This document shows, one piece after another, positions 10,793 to 22,526 of a stretch of 64,000 bases of DNA (position 1 is the first letter of the stretch; the number at the start of each line of letters is the position of its first letter). The stretch covers positions 1-64,000 of the forward strand of contig CAJHNH020000717.1 in NCBI GenBank assembly GCA_905116865.2, given 5' to 3'. The position numbers and the translations under genes were made by a program. Under the pieces are notes generated by a model. That model was given only the letters and a program-made list of their open reading frames with translations. It had not been told where the DNA came from and made no database searches. This DNA is from Candidula unifasciata. Lineage: Eukaryota; Mollusca; Gastropoda; Stylommatophora; Geomitridae.

Positions 10793-11100
10793 CTTCTGCT
10801 TCTTTTTCTTCTTCTTTCGTTCGCTTGAAATAGAGTATATCTACAATGCTGTTTCTAGTATGAACTTCACTGTCTGTTGTAATTCACACAGCCATCTGTA
10901 CAGTTTGGCTTGCACCATCATCTCTCTTGGCCAAAAGTTTTGTCTGGATATGTTGTATTTGGGACAGTCTTGGAGGACATGATCTGTTGTCTCAGGTGCC
11001 AATCCGAATGTGCACATGGCTGATTCGCCTATCTTAAATTGTGTCATTTTGTCCACATGTGGCTCCGAAGTCGATTGTGTCCTCTTCTAAGGTAAAGAAT
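10793..11100 (-). pseudogene. RNase H-type non-LTR retrotransposon ORF2 C-terminus
   Basis: The minus strand reads ILYLRRGHNRLRSHMWTK, then after a frameshift FKIGESAMCTFGLAPETTDH, LQDCPKYN and a basic C-terminal stretch ending ETAL with a stop near 10841. The C-x(8-9)-T-x-D-H-x-L-x-x-C-P block is characteristic of the segment after the RNase H domain in I-clade elements. After the stop come about 24 bases and an AGAAGAAGAAAAAGAAG tail (10793-10822). A frameshift and missing upstream domains make it a remnant. Confidence 0.75.
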
Positions 11101-11252
11101 GTTGACTGCGAATTAGAGGCGGCCCGCGTGATGTTCACCCACAGAGCGCTGATTATTCCATGCAAATGTGGGTCGAGCCTTATATGCCTGATGCGCCACC
11201 CTTCCGTTAAAGTGGCCTTCACCTTTTATTTTTAAATAGAATCACGGAAGAC

Positions 11253-11330
11253 ACCGTGGTATCGCGGATAGATGTGGGCCTGCGAATCCGAAGTGAATGG
11301 GTTCGAGTTCCAACAAAACAGGATATTTTA
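11253..11330 (+). mobile_element. SINE tRNA-like head fragment (SINE-B-like)
   Basis: ACCGTGGTATCGCGGATAGA followed by CCTGCGAATCCGAAGTGAAT and GGGTTCGAGTTCC. The last block matches box B with one mismatch, and the spacing parallels the SINE-B head at 63025. No body follows. Confidence 0.5.
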
Positions 11331-11374
11331 TTTTTTAATTGACTGTGGCTGGCTGGTCTACCCAGCCTTGAGCC

Positions 11375-11630
<256 letters not shown>

Positions 11631-12050
11631 CGTCCGTCTTCTATCTGTCTGTTTTTATGTTTTATTAAATGCCGCTTTTTGTTTCACGGTACTGTTCATA
11701 TTCACATGCACGCATTTTCCCGTTGATGTTATTTCACCCAAGGTATTTGATTATATTGACTTGGTTATGTTTTTTTTTTTTTTTTTTTGCTGTAGTGCTT
11801 CATTTTTGGTGTTATCGTTTTCTTTGATATTGCCAAGTTTTCCCCGTTTCTTGATATTAAAGCCAAGTTTGCTTTGCCCTTTCTGTTGCAACAGTGTCAG
11901 ACTTGTTTCAGATCTTGTGTGTTTTTATTTTGCTTATTTTGCCTCTTCGGCGTAACGCGGAATTTTTTATATTGTAATCTTTATTAAGCATACCTGGATA
12001 GCCATGATTTCTCTCAGTATTATGTTTTTTTCTGGAGGGGAAAACGAAGT

Positions 12051-12056
<6 letters not shown>
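11631..12056. other. Unassigned T-rich sequence
   Basis: Includes a T-run at 11770-11788. No gene seen. Confidence 0.35.
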
Positions 12057-12101
<45 letters not shown>

Positions 12102-12190
12102 AGAGAGAGCCATAGAGAGAGAGAGCCAGAGAGAGTCAGAGAGAAAGAGAGCCAGAGAGAGCCAGAGAAAGAGCCAGAAAGAGCCAGAGA

Positions 12191-12225
<35 letters not shown>

Positions 12226-12480
12226 AGAGAGAGCCATAGAGAGAGAGAGCCAGAGAGAGTCAGAGAGAAAGAGAGCCAGAGAGAGCCAGAGAAAGAGCCA
12301 GAAAGAGCCAGATAGAGGGAGAGAGAGCCATAGAGAGAGCTAGAGAGAGAAAACCAGAGAGAGAGAGCCATAGAGAGAGAGAGAGCCAGAGAGAGGGAGA
12401 GCCAGAGAGAGGGAGAGCCAGAGAGAGAGAGTCAGAGAGAGAAAGCCAGAGAGAGGGGGAGAGCCGGAGAGAGAGAGAGA
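12057..12480. repeat. Compound GA-rich repeat with about 125-bp internal duplication
   Basis: The tract GAGAGAGCTAGAGAGAGCCA through GAAAGAGCCAGAAAGAGCCA at about 12090-12195 recurs at about 12215-12320. It is built from GAGAGCCA and GAGAGTCA variants of a GA dinucleotide repeat. Confidence 0.9.
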
Positions 12481-12592
12481 CAGCAGGAGAACCAACAAGT
12501 ATAATTTGTTTTTAAAGAGTCACATATTAGGGAGACAACAAGATGGAGAAAGATTTACATCCTGAGAGATAGACAGAGACGTATGGAGAGCT

Positions 12593-12593
<1 letters not shown>

Positions 12594-12633
<40 letters not shown>
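12594..12633. repeat. (CA)n microsatellite
   Basis: About 20 uninterrupted AC/CA dinucleotides. Confidence 0.95.
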
Positions 12634-12636
<3 letters not shown>

Positions 12637-12751
12637 GAAAGGGTGAGAGACAGAAAGACGTATAAAAAAGCCAAATCCTGTATCTTATTCACTATTATAT
12701 ATGTTAACAATTAACCACCTAATTGCTACACTGCTCAGTCAAGAAAACTAA

Positions 12752-12816
12752 AAACCAGATATGGATGAACAACCAAAACCTTCTGCCAGAGTTTACAGCC
12801 AGTGAACGAGAAGAAG
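12752..12816 (+). mobile_element. Family D 3' fragment
   Basis: TGGATGAACAACCAAAACCT and AGAGTTTACAGCCAGTGAAC, then GAGAAGAAG, match the last 60 bp of Family D. The 5' part is missing. Confidence 0.75.
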
Positions 12817-12966
12817 TTTCTAATGAATGTTTTTTTTTTTTTTTTTGGCCTACTTAAATCTTGCTCATGTATTTTATTACCACCTATAGTTTTCGTCAGC
12901 TCGTCTTGTTTCACTTTGTCAAACTTTGCAAAAATGCTTAATATGTAGGTGCAGGACTTTCCGTGT

Positions 12967-13195
12967 GTCGGTCTCTGTGGCTTAGGTGTTGCGAACGCGC
13001 TTCGTAATGCCGGGGTGCCGGGTTCGATCCCTGCTGTGGACGGTTTGTCTTGCGATGGTTTCGACCGTGGTACCGAGAGCCGACCGTCCAGAGGCAATGG
13101 CAAACTACTGGATGTAAATTTACCTAGAAAAACTACAACAGCCAGTAAGTGCTAGGGTTGGTTCTGCAACGTCCTGTAAAGGATACACAACTAAA
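12967..13195 (+). mobile_element. SINE-A copy, variant head
   Basis: The head reads TCTGTGGCTTAGGTGTTGCG (box A TGGCTTAGGTG), unlike the GGCTAAGTCGATGCG head of other copies. It then has box B GGGTTCGATCCC and the normal SINE-A body ending GTTGGTTCTGCAACGTCCTG and AAGGATACACAACTA. The same variant head occurs at 60577. Confidence 0.88.
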
Positions 13196-13651
13196 AAAGA
13201 AGAAAAGAAACTGTCCGGGTCTCTGTTGTTCTCTTTATTTACCTTTTGGAACAAGTTAATTCCTGTATGTATTCCTCTCTTTGCACTTGATTTCTACTCT
13301 CTGTTGAATCTGAACTACTGTTCCCCCTTCTTAGCTGTTGTACTAGGGACCATTAAACACAAAAAACATAGTGTTAGTCCATTACATAATTTATGGGTGG
13401 GGAAAAAAGGAGCGGGTGTTATGGTGCCTAAGCTATGTTGAAGTACCTAATAATAATAATTGTTGGCATCTTTCTGTCTTTCCAGACGACAGTGTTATAT
13501 TGTACTAGTGAGAGGCCCCTAGCGATTGTGACTAGCAACCACCGCCCGCGTTAAGAAAAGTCATCTACAATTAGAGAATGGGATTTCAGAATCGTTGTCG
13601 CCGTAACGTGTATTTTTTTAGACGCCGAGCTCTGAACCTTTCTTCAGTCAT
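13196..13651. other. Unassigned sequence
   Basis: No gene seen. Confidence 0.35.
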
Positions 13652-13663
13652 TCCCCCCCCCCC

Positions 13664-13740
<77 letters not shown>
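13652..13740. repeat. Poly-C plus (TC)n microsatellite
   Basis: About 12 C followed by about 70 bp of TC dinucleotide. Confidence 0.95.
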
Positions 13741-13744
<4 letters not shown>

Positions 13745-14029
13745 ATTTCCATTCCCTTTCTACCCCCCACCCGCCCCCTTTTACCCTAGCTCACCATGCC
13801 ACATGGTCAATCGTGTTGTTTCCCTACAAGTCTACCTCAGTCCCTGTATCATTCATGCCCCGCTTGCACACATCTATATAATGCAGCAGAAAGCAGCATC
13901 GACATCTTTCCATCTGTAATTCATAATAAAGGATGTCCTAAGAAACTCCTTTATCATCCACCATTTTCCAGGTGTGACCAAGCCAATAATAATAATAATA
14001 ATAATAATGCGACTAACATTAAAAAGTTG

Positions 14030-14228
14030 ACCAACTAGGAATGCTTCCTTCGAAGTCAAGAGTACATCTACTTGAGAGATGAGGAACCACAAGGTTGTAT
14101 ACCAAAACGCCAAATATAAAACGGATGTGCACGCAAAACTCAGTTTCTGGAACAAAGTAATAATCTATAAGTGGACGAACAACCAGAACTACCCCGGGAG
14201 TGTCCAAGTGGTAAACAAGAAGGATTAT
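14030..14228 (+). mobile_element. Family D fragment
   Basis: Matches Family D from TTCGAAGTCAAGAGTACATC through GAGAGATGAGGAACCACAAG and GGATGTGCACGCAAAACTCA to GTGGACGAACAACCAGAACT. The first quarter is missing. A (TTA)n tract lies just downstream. Confidence 0.75.
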
Positions 14229-14256
14229 TTTTTCACACACCATTTAAGCATTTATA

Positions 14257-14331
<75 letters not shown>
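14257..14331. repeat. (TTA)n microsatellite
   Basis: About 25 uninterrupted ATT/TTA triplets. A shorter AAT tract lies at 13984-14008. Confidence 0.95.
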
Positions 14332-14360
14332 TGTTGTTTTAGATTTCCAATCCTTTAAGC

Positions 14361-14555
14361 CAGTATTTCCCAAACTTTTCTTGGTCGCGGCGCTTTAAAA
14401 AAAAAAAGAAAAAATTCCACGGCGCCCTAACCTAAGTAAAAGTATGACTGTGTCTTGGCTAAATTAATTATAAAGCTTTTACAATATTTCGCTGCGCCCC
14501 TGTGAAGAGGTCGCAGTTTCCAGGGGCACTGCGGCGTACAGTTTGAGAATTACTG
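14361..14555. mobile_element. hAT-type MITE (195 bp)
   Basis: The left end is CAGTATTTCCCAAACT and the right end read inward is CAGTAATTCTCAAACT (14 of 16 matching). The flanks CTTTAAGC (14353-14360) and TTCTAAGC (14556-14563) form an 8-bp target duplication with two mismatches. CAGTG-like ends and an 8-bp target duplication are hallmarks of the hAT superfamily. No coding capacity. Confidence 0.75.
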
Positions 14556-14563
14556 TTCTAAGC

Positions 14564-15165
14564 TGTTTTCCTCTGTTACTTTTCTCTTTCTCGATCATTC
14601 AGTTAGCACTCTGTGTACGCAACCAGAATCTTTATCCTTGCATCCTTTTCCGCAATCTTTCCTCTTCTGTCTTTCAAGCACTCCGAGATAATCTCGTTTT
14701 CTGCCTGTCGCATCAATGATTTGTCCCTTCAAAGAATTCAGTTCAGTTTTTTAGGGGCACTTCAAGTTCCATTTTCTTTTATGAATTCATCTTTGATTTC
14801 TTAAATTATCTCAACATACTCTTCTGTGTCACTTTGTGTTAGTTTAATATTGTTTTTGGCAATTAACCTTTGGATTTCCGCAATGATGCAGTTCTTTTTA
14901 GCATGTTATCCTCTCTGAGATAATATTTCTTTGCTGGTTCGACTGTTACACATTTCGTCATTTTCGTTATTCATGCATGCCTTTTTAATGTATTCATTAA
15001 AATGTATCAGTTAATCGGAATAACTTTATGCGTTTCTTAAGTTTCGTTTTCTTGTTGTTTTTCGTGTTCTGATTGTTCTGGTTATTTTTCTTGATCATCT
15101 TCTTGTTCTTGTTTTTCTTATTCTCGTTCCTCTTGTTCTCGATCTTCTTGTTATCGTTGTTGTTG
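14564..15165. other. Unassigned AT-rich sequence
   Basis: T-rich with short T/G/C repeats toward the right end. No gene recognised. Confidence 0.35.
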
Positions 15166-15286
15166 TTGTTTTTCTTCTTCTGCTTCTTCTTTTTCTTCTT
15201 CTTCTTCTTCTTCTTCTTCTTCTTCTTCTTCTTCTTCTTCTTCTTCTTCTTCTTCTTCTTCTTCTTCTTCTTCTTCTTCTTCTTGT
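15166..15286. repeat. (TTC)n microsatellite
   Basis: About 38 TTC triplets, almost uninterrupted. Confidence 0.95.
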
Positions 15287-15304
15287 TCATATGGGGTCAC
15301 GGCT

Positions 15305-15645
15305 GATATGTGAACATGTACTCTAACAGTCAACAGTCTAGGAATTGTTAATATCTGAGTATTTACTCTAAGCGTTAACAGCCAGGAAACTGTCCACATC
15401 TAGCCATATATTTTAGGAGTTAACAGTCAACAAACTAGCCAAATCTCGACACGTACTTTAAGAGTTAACTATAGGGGAATCTTCTTTAATGTGAACAAGT
15501 ACTATAAAAGTTAACATTCTGGAAGCTGCGCACCTTGGAACACATACTCTTAGAGTTAGCAGTCTGGAAGCTGCCTACATTTGGACACGTACTCCAAGAG
15601 CTAACAAGCTCTTAAAGCTAAGTCTAGAAACTGCCACCGTCCGAT
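15305..15645. repeat. Degenerate 50-55-bp minisatellite, about 6 units
   Basis: Repeated blocks ACATGTACTCTAA, AGTTAACAGTC and GGAAACTGTCCACATCT recur at intervals of about 50-55 bp with many substitutions. This is an old array. Confidence 0.65.
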
Positions 15646-16130
15646 ATTTCTATTATTGTCAGATGCCGCAGTCCTAGTACGTAGTTCTGTCAAAGCAGTT
15701 CAAATTAATCATCTAAACGAAACAGCATCACTCTGAAGCCGATCACCAGAACGGACACCAAAAATTCCTGCTTGGTGTAGATTAATCAGGCTTAGACAAC
15801 GGATCAACATATTCCTGTCTAAGCCTTTATTCATTACACATTGGATTGTTTATCTTTGGCACCGGTAGCCGACTAAGTCCTTCATTCCTACAGATATTAG
15901 CGACAGGTTTAATCAATAGAATCAGTGGTGCCGACATAAAAAAACATTGAAGGTTGGGTTAGGCCCTGTCCACTTAAAAATTCTATGGGGCGGAAAATAA
16001 AGGAGATTAAGCGCGTTTTTTTTTTTTTAATAATAATAACATCATCATGATGATGAATAGCAAATAAACACGTTGTTGTATTTGAAATGACATCATATTT
16101 TTTATTAACTTTTACAATCTTAACACTCAG
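15646..16130. other. Unassigned sequence
   Basis: No gene or recognised repeat. Confidence 0.35.
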
Positions 16131-16132
16131 GC

Positions 16133-16282
16133 GGACATTTCTGGTTGTTGGTCTATTTCTAGACTTGAGTTTAATTCCGGACTTCGACTTTTGTGCGGAT
16201 GTCAGTTTTTGAGGTAGGGTTACTTGAATGCAGACTGTTGGTTCCTCACCCCTCGGACAGATAGACTCCGCCTTTGGACTAT
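16133..16282 (-). mobile_element. Family D fragment
   Basis: The plus strand shows GGACATTTCTGGTTGTTGGT and GAATGCAGACTGTTGGTTCC, matching the 3' half of Family D in reverse. Confidence 0.65.
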
Positions 16283-16394
16283 ATCACAGTGTGAAATCTA
16301 CAAACACATATTTCAGCAGTGAACTTCTATACGTAACTGTAGGGAAATAGTTGACCCACTTTCACAAATTCTCTAGGGTTGACAATTCTTGCCC

Positions 16395-16815
16395 TATGCC
16401 TTTTCGCTCATAATAAATGCCCTGTGGGTTTGGTAGTTGTGTATCCATAACCTTCTGTTTAGTGTTCTTTCATTTGTTTCTGATACAGATGCTCTTTCAT
16501 AGTACATGGTGTGTGGCGTTGGTAGTTTTGTCTATCCACAACCTGCTGTCTAATGTTCTTTCATTCGTTTCTAACACAGATATCTTCTAAAGTCCATGTC
16601 GTGAGGCTTTGGTAGTTGTGTCTGTCCACAACTTCCTATCTAGGTTTCTTTCATTCATTTCTGACACGGATGGTTTTCCATAGTCCATGCTGTGTGGCGC
16701 TGGTAGTCATGTATATCCATATATTTCTGTGTCGTGTATTAACATTAATTTCTGGCATAGATGACCTTTCATAGTCCATGATGTTTAGCTTTGGTAGTGC
16801 AATGTGCTCTGCTTG
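16395..16815. repeat. Dispersed 90-bp repeat, about 4.5 units
   Basis: GGTAGTTGTGTCT-type blocks recur near 16430, 16518, 16608, 16696 and 16790. Each is followed by CCACAACCT, TTCTTTCATTCGTTTCTGA and CATAGTCCATG. Another isolated unit lies at 17245-17330, and an inverted pair at 7075-7215. Confidence 0.8.
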
Positions 16816-17244
16816 GGGTATGTTTTGGTAAGCCACATTGCTTTCTGACGAACAGTAAGTTGTAACGTCACAGCAGAAACGAACATTGAGTTGCGTGAAT
16901 CACAACATATTGTAAGCATACATTCTCGCGTCCTCGTGTTCTTCCTGCATGGCTAATTCTGGCGACCTAGTCGAACTTGTCACACGCTACATGAATCCAT
17001 CCCTTCTTAACGAACCCCTGTACACGGTATCAAGCCACAAGGAAAACATCCATTCTTCCTCTCGAAATATACCAATTGTTCACAATTCGTTCATTCTTCT
17101 CAGGCGTCCATTCATGCGACCGCTCGCTACCAGGTCCGAACTTCAACTGTCTTACTCCTGTCTCTCGGTTCACGTCTTCCGTTCCAGTCTCATGCTTTTC
17201 TTGTATCCCTTCGGGAACTCTCTGGGATTTCCCCGGGAATTCAC

Positions 17245-17330
17245 AACATTACAGATAGTCATTTCTATTCACAACCTTCTGCTTAACATGTTTTCATCCA
17301 GTTCTGACACAGGTGATCTTCCTTGTCATG
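17245..17330 (+). repeat. Dispersed 90-bp repeat, single unit
   Basis: ATTCACAACCTTCTGCTTAAC, TTCTGACACAGGTGATCTTCC: one diverged unit about 430 bp from the main array. Confidence 0.6.
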
Positions 17331-18245
17331 ATGCCAAACAGTCCAGCATCCTCTGACTCTGTCATCCTCAGCGATGTTTCCCACTCCAACTTTCACACCG
17401 GCACGATGTACTCCAGTTTACTCCTTCTGATGACATAAGCAAGGAATGTATATTGTCAGGAACCTTATTCCTGCCTTGAATGCATGATGCTTGTTTGTAG
17501 ACTCCTGGCAGACAGTCAGTTGCTATGACACACTAAGCCGAACACTGGCAGAGCACACACATCAATCTTCAATGTTCATATCAATTTGAGCTAGTTAGCC
17601 TAAAAAACGGTGGGCACCCACTATCCTAAAAAGTGAGGATTTAAAATCACCACTCACTCATTGACCATCACATTCTACAGATAATATCTGAACACTGCCG
17701 CTTACGATACAAGCTCTTTCCTCTCCTGCTGGACTCGGCACTGGGAATGTGGCGTGTCTGCGGCGTGCGAGCCAGTGTATGTAAGGACAGATCAAATCGC
17801 CAGCTACTACAATAACCATGCTAACAGAATAACTCCAATGCCCGGCGAGCTACCCACATAAATTACTGCCTATTTTGACCGAACACTGAACCACACTGAA
17901 ATAAAGCTACTGTCCAACTAAACATATTATTACACAGACTATCGGTCACTATGCTCAAATCGAACTCACGACGATCTAACTGTAACAAACTAACAAGAGT
18001 CAATAGTCTCAGTATCCAGGCACAGAAGTCCTTGTTTCTTGCCCCACCGGTTGGTTTTGTCGACCTTTACAATTCAGTCACCAGTCTATGAACTTCGTGG
18101 CTTCTTTAGCGGTCAGCTCGTTCTGTCACAGCTTTCTGCTAGTCGACTGTTCGTGTAGCTGAGCTACAAGTCATGTCGCGGTCAACTGAGTACAGACATG
18201 AACATTTACTACCATAACACGTTATATACAACACCCACACTAGAG
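17331..18245. other. Unassigned sequence
   Basis: No gene or recognised repeat. The preceding open frame at 16949-17356 (135 codons) overlaps the repeat unit and shows no domain. Confidence 0.35.
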
Positions 18246-18247
18246 GT

Positions 18248-18375
18248 TAGTGCCCCTGGCTGTTGTGTGGTTTTTCTAGGCATATTTACGTCCAGTAGTT
18301 TGCCATTGCCACTGGACGGTCGGCTTTCTTGATACCACTGTCGAAACCCGGTATCCACTTAACCACAAAGCCGAC
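18248..18375 (-). mobile_element. SINE-A copy, internally deleted
   Basis: The minus strand runs GTCGGCTTTGTGGTTAAGTG directly into GATACCGGGTTTCGACAGTG, missing box B and the following linker. It continues through the normal body and ends at GGCTGTTGTG-type sequence. Confidence 0.85.
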
Positions 18376-20504
18376 ACCCACACTAGACTGACATATATTG
18401 TCTTCTTCTCATGTGGGCATTCAGTTCGGATTCAGCTCTCTTCGTGAGTCAGTGTCTTTTAATACATCTTCATTAATATTTTTGTTTGTCCGTGATGTTC
18501 CCTTCTCTTATCTATCACATCTCCGTCTCTTCCAGATATTAGTTCACTAATCGACTGATTTGTACGTTTCACTTCTGTTTAAGAAACGATTTATATAGCT
18601 ACTGAGAATGTTTACGTTTCCGTGAACAAAAAATGCTTTTTTGCTGATAAAATACAAATGCGGTCTGAAGTAAAAGTTTTTGGAAGGACCAAATATGAGA
18701 CAGAGTGCGAAAAACGTGACACTTAGAAAACAAATTTCGTGAATTCATTTGTTCTATTTTTCGCCTTTCAATAGCTGGGAATGCGTAATATGGCCACGTC
18801 TAGGCCTTCCGGATCGCCCGCGGTTATAAGTGTCTGGGTAATCGATACTATCAGCGAGACGTGTTGGGAGGCTAGGGCTCGCTCGCGGACTTGCCGTAAT
18901 TAACGAATACGATTAAGTTAAGTTTCCCACTCACCGATTCGATCTGACGTTTGGTAAGTCAGACGGACATTTTCTGTGTTAATCCCCCTTCCGTTTTCAC
19001 TTCGAATTACTGAATAGCACTTCTGGACACTCTGCCTATATATTTATGTATTTGTTTGTTTCTCTGATTATTTTTCTGGTAATCCATTTATCTCTTTGCC
19101 ACGTACTTTATATTTCTGCACGTTTCTCTGTTGCATCCCTTCATGAGACCTATCTGTTTTGACGTTTGTGTGTTTGTACATGTTGTAGCTATATTTATTT
19201 TTGTCTGCTTATGTGTGTTGAATTTGTGTTGTGTATGAGTATATGATTATTTGTCTGTAATTGTGTGTCTGCCTGTTTATGTTGTGTAAGGGTGTTGTGT
19301 TTGTTCGTGTGGGCTTTTAAGTGTCAGCGATGCTGTTTTTTTTTTTTTTTTTTAAGGTATACAATGGTCATTTTTAATTTACAGTTATTTTAACAATTAG
19401 TCGTCTTTTGCGTGATGTTTACTGGGAGGCAGTTACTCTTACAACCGCCCCCCTCCCCCACACCTATCCCAGAACCACCTCCTCCCCCCCCCCACACACA
19501 CACACACCTCACAACTCCCACCCGTCTCCCGACCTCTTCTCTAATGGGCCCCCGAAACAGACGAGTCTGTATTCATGTTCCTCTGTCTTCAGTTTCCTTC
19601 AATCTCAGTCACGCCCTGACTCATTCGGCAGCTGTATCTTCCTCACTGCCTGTGTTAGCATTTCAGTTTTTGCTGTCGTAAAGAGAGATGCAAGCACTTC
19701 GTACACACACATAACCGGAGAGGAGGGGCAGGCGGTGGCGACGTAGTACACCAAATATAGAGCAGATGACAAACGACTGAGACAACCCGGGATAAATTAG
19801 CCGGATGGGAAACGTGGACACCGATTTCCGTTTATACAGTACTGTTTATAATAGTTACCATTGTGGCTTTCTTGTTATACTCGATCATGTTAACCGTGTT
19901 TCTTTGTTATTCTACAAATGTTATAAAAGAATTGAAACAAGTTAACGTCGCGACAGGGCGCTAAAAGCCTCACCACACTCTCATTTTAGCAGTCAGTTTC
20001 AGGTCACGGCTTGTTCTAGTTCAATCCTTGAGCTTCGGATAGGTTCACTGACATTCCCACTAGATGGTCACTAACACCTTGGGGTGCAGATGGAGCCGTA
20101 GCCTCGTCTGTCAGATTTAAGAGGTGGTTGAAAGGCCTAGGGGAAACTAAGAGCCCGGGGTTCAGTTAGGGGCAATGACTAATCATACGGCAGCGGTGGA
20201 GACAAATGTGAAGCAGAGGACGAGAGAATAGTGTTTTTTACTGCGGACGAAACGGGACAGTTTCATCTCGTGCATGTTTAAATGTAAAAAAAAAAAAACA
20301 GCTACCTTGAAATGCGAACTTCGGTAAACATTGGGGGCGGGGGAGAGGGGGGGGGGGCGTGCTAAGCTTCTCGGGAAAAAAATGGGTGGGGCTTTAAGGT
20401 GCTTATAACGTCAGGCTCCAGCGTCCGCGGTTTCTAATTCGTACACATTTTCATTGTCTTTGGTGAGACAAAATTCCGGCACACAACACACCTTGTTTGA
20501 AGGA
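18376..20504. other. Unassigned sequence
   Basis: No gene recognised. A T-run at 19335-19354, a C-rich and CA stretch at 19450-19510 and a G-run near 20347-20357 are present. Confidence 0.35.
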
Positions 20505-20706
20505 ACCTGACATTTTTTCAAAAATTGTTTTGGATCCCAGGTCGACCCAGCCCTAGATGTGTACCAGCTAACGTCCTGGGATGTAAAGGCTGCCGGTGTA
20601 ATGCTGATCACATCACCTACAAAGTGCATATCGTTCTGTTAAATATAAGTCTAATCCGACACGCCCAGTACACACGGAGGCGTGGAAAAGGGCCCTTTAC
20701 TTTCAC
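20505..20706 (+). mobile_element. SINE-B copy, 5'-truncated
   Basis: Body blocks GGATCCCAGGTCGACCCAGC, GTACCAGCTAACGTCCTGGG and CTGCCGGTGTAATGCTGATC end at GGCGTGGAAAAGGGCCCTTT. The tRNA-like head is missing. It abuts the RTE-like remnant. Confidence 0.85.
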
Positions 20707-20739
20707 AAGTACATGGTATGTCTAAGCGACTCCACATTG

Positions 20740-21086
20740 TGCAGAATCCGTCACACATGTCGAGCTCTTATGTCTACGCGCAACCAAGAGGTTGTGAAAG
20801 AGGCGGGAGCCCGAAGACAACTTATCACAAACATCAGAAGGAGCCAGTCGTCATTTTTCGGCCATGTTATGAGTAGAGGGAAAATAGAACATGTTGTGAC
20901 CACTGGAAAGATCTGTGGAAAGAGGGATAGAGAAAGACAACGAAAGAAGATTCTTGACAGTCTTGTTACAAGGCATGGAGGTGTGTCGGCACAAAAAAGG
21001 CTACATGCTGCAGGAGATCGCAGATTGTGGAGAAGCATGATCGCCCACGCCAGTCGTCAAGGTACCTGATGATGATGATGTCAACA
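20740..21086 (+). pseudogene. RTE-like non-LTR retrotransposon ORF2 C-terminus
   Basis: The plus strand encodes NQEVVKEAGARRQLITNIRR, SSFFGHVMSRGKIEHVVTTG, then a GKRDRERQRKKILDSLV block and a terminal LHAAGDRRLWRSMIAHASRQ. The stop TGA is part of a TGATGATGATGATG tail. This arrangement, with FGHVMR-like and GKR-x-RGRQR blocks followed by a short 3' repeat, is typical of RTE-type endonuclease/reverse transcriptase elements. The copy at 46575-47163 is nearly the same sequence. Upstream domains are replaced by a SINE-B. Confidence 0.8.
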
Positions 21087-21162
21087 CGATTCCCTGACGT
21101 CACTTGTGTCACAAAATCATTTTTTAAAAGTGTATAATTACCCAATTGTTCTCATTACCTGC

Positions 21163-21295
21163 AGTCCCGGGAAGTAAAGGCGGCCGGCGCGACGCTGACC
21201 ACATCATGTGCCGTTGGTCTATAAAATATAGGTCTAGCCCTATATGCCCTATACACCTAAAGCCGTGGGAAATAGGTTCCTTTTTTTTTTTTTTA
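21163..21295 (+). mobile_element. SINE-B 3' half
   Basis: CCCGGGAAGTAAAGGCGGCC, GCTGACCACATCATGTGCCG and CCCTATATGCCCTATACACC match the SINE-B body. It ends in a T-run. Confidence 0.85.
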
Positions 21296-21299
21296 CTTA

Positions 21300-21785
21300 T
21301 TACCTGCGTTATTGAGAAAGCTCATTTGTATGGGCTCAAGCTGCCGGTTCCGGATCAATCTTTCATCAGTTGGTTTTCATTTGTCAACACTTTATCATAA
21401 TGAGATCTTGCCATACTCTACCCACCAGTGAGTGCTGATTGACTGAATGTATTTAGTGTCTGTTCAACGTATGCGGGAGCTTCATTCTTTCCGTTATCTT
21501 TGCTTGTTTGCTTTCGTTTTGTCTGCGCCTGTCAGTCGCCTGCGTCTATTTATCGCTTTATTTTTTTTCTGTTTCGCTTAACTTATTAAGACCCAAGCAG
21601 ATGTTACTTTAACTTCTTATTTACTAATTGAGTTTCAGCTTATATATAATTGTTGTTTGTTATTACGGGGGTTAAAAAAAAAGTAATAAAAAAAAAGATA
21701 CAAATATATTTTATAATATGTTAATTAACTACAGGAAAAATAAAATCAGATACACCGTACAGTAGAAAAACACAAGAGTTGAAAT

Positions 21786-21787
<2 letters not shown>
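21300..21787. other. Unassigned AT-rich sequence
   Basis: No gene seen. Confidence 0.35.
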
Positions 21788-21825
<38 letters not shown>

Positions 21826-21842
21826 ACACACCCACACACACA
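21788..21842. repeat. (CA)n microsatellite
   Basis: About 27 CA dinucleotides with two C insertions. Confidence 0.95.
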
Positions 21843-21899
21843 AACATGAATGTAAAACGTCGGCTTATTTGCACAAATTAATTAAACTTTCTTCCTCAC

Positions 21900-21900
21900 T

Positions 21901-21931
<31 letters not shown>

Positions 21932-21933
21932 GA
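21900..21933. repeat. Adjacent T-run and G-run
   Basis: About 11 T followed directly by about 22 G. Confidence 0.95.
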
Positions 21934-22380
21934 GAGATAAATAGTTATACTAAAACCACTTCCGGATAATCAAGGTTTTACCTTACTACGCCTGTTAAAA
22001 ATTAACAGAGGCTATATACGGTATAGGGGTAATTACATTAATAATTCAGCTACAAGTTAAAAGTTAAAGCCATACTTTTGTATTATTATTGTATATCAGT
22101 AGGCAACGACACGCAGCAATGAGATCTTCTTATAGACATGTTTTTACACAGCTGCTGTAATAAACTACTTGTGTTGAGAACATGTCTCTTGATCAGTGTT
22201 TTTCAACCCTTTTGTACACCAGCATCCCATCAAAATAGGAAATTGTTGCACGGTCCTAATACAGAAATAAAAAACAAATGTAGATGGCAGTTTATTTCTA
22301 AAATTAGCAGTTTTTAGCTAATGTGTGATCGTCTGCTGTTTAGAGATTAGAAATTCTGATTTATATACATGGCTGGAACG

Positions 22381-22526
22381 TTAACTCTTTGAGTCCCAAG
22401 GAACGCATCATATGTTCATAGTTTCCTACCTAGAGGCCAAATGAACGCATGATGCGCCGATTTAACGTCTCTTTTGACTACCCCTTGAGCCTCTGATGAT
22501 AAACTCCCTGGGACTCAAAGAGTTAA
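22381..22526. mobile_element. TTAA-flanked MITE (piggyBac-like), 138 bp
   Basis: The element at 22385-22522 has perfect 14-bp terminal inverted repeats CTCTTTGAGTCCCA and is flanked on both sides by TTAA. TTAA target sites with CCYTTTGA-like termini are typical of piggyBac-derived MITEs. It lies wholly within the hAT element. Confidence 0.75.

Noticed and set aside
16949..17356. 135-codon plus-strand open frame
   Set aside because: Overlaps a dispersed 90-bp repeat unit and shows no domain, motif or credible composition; likely chance.
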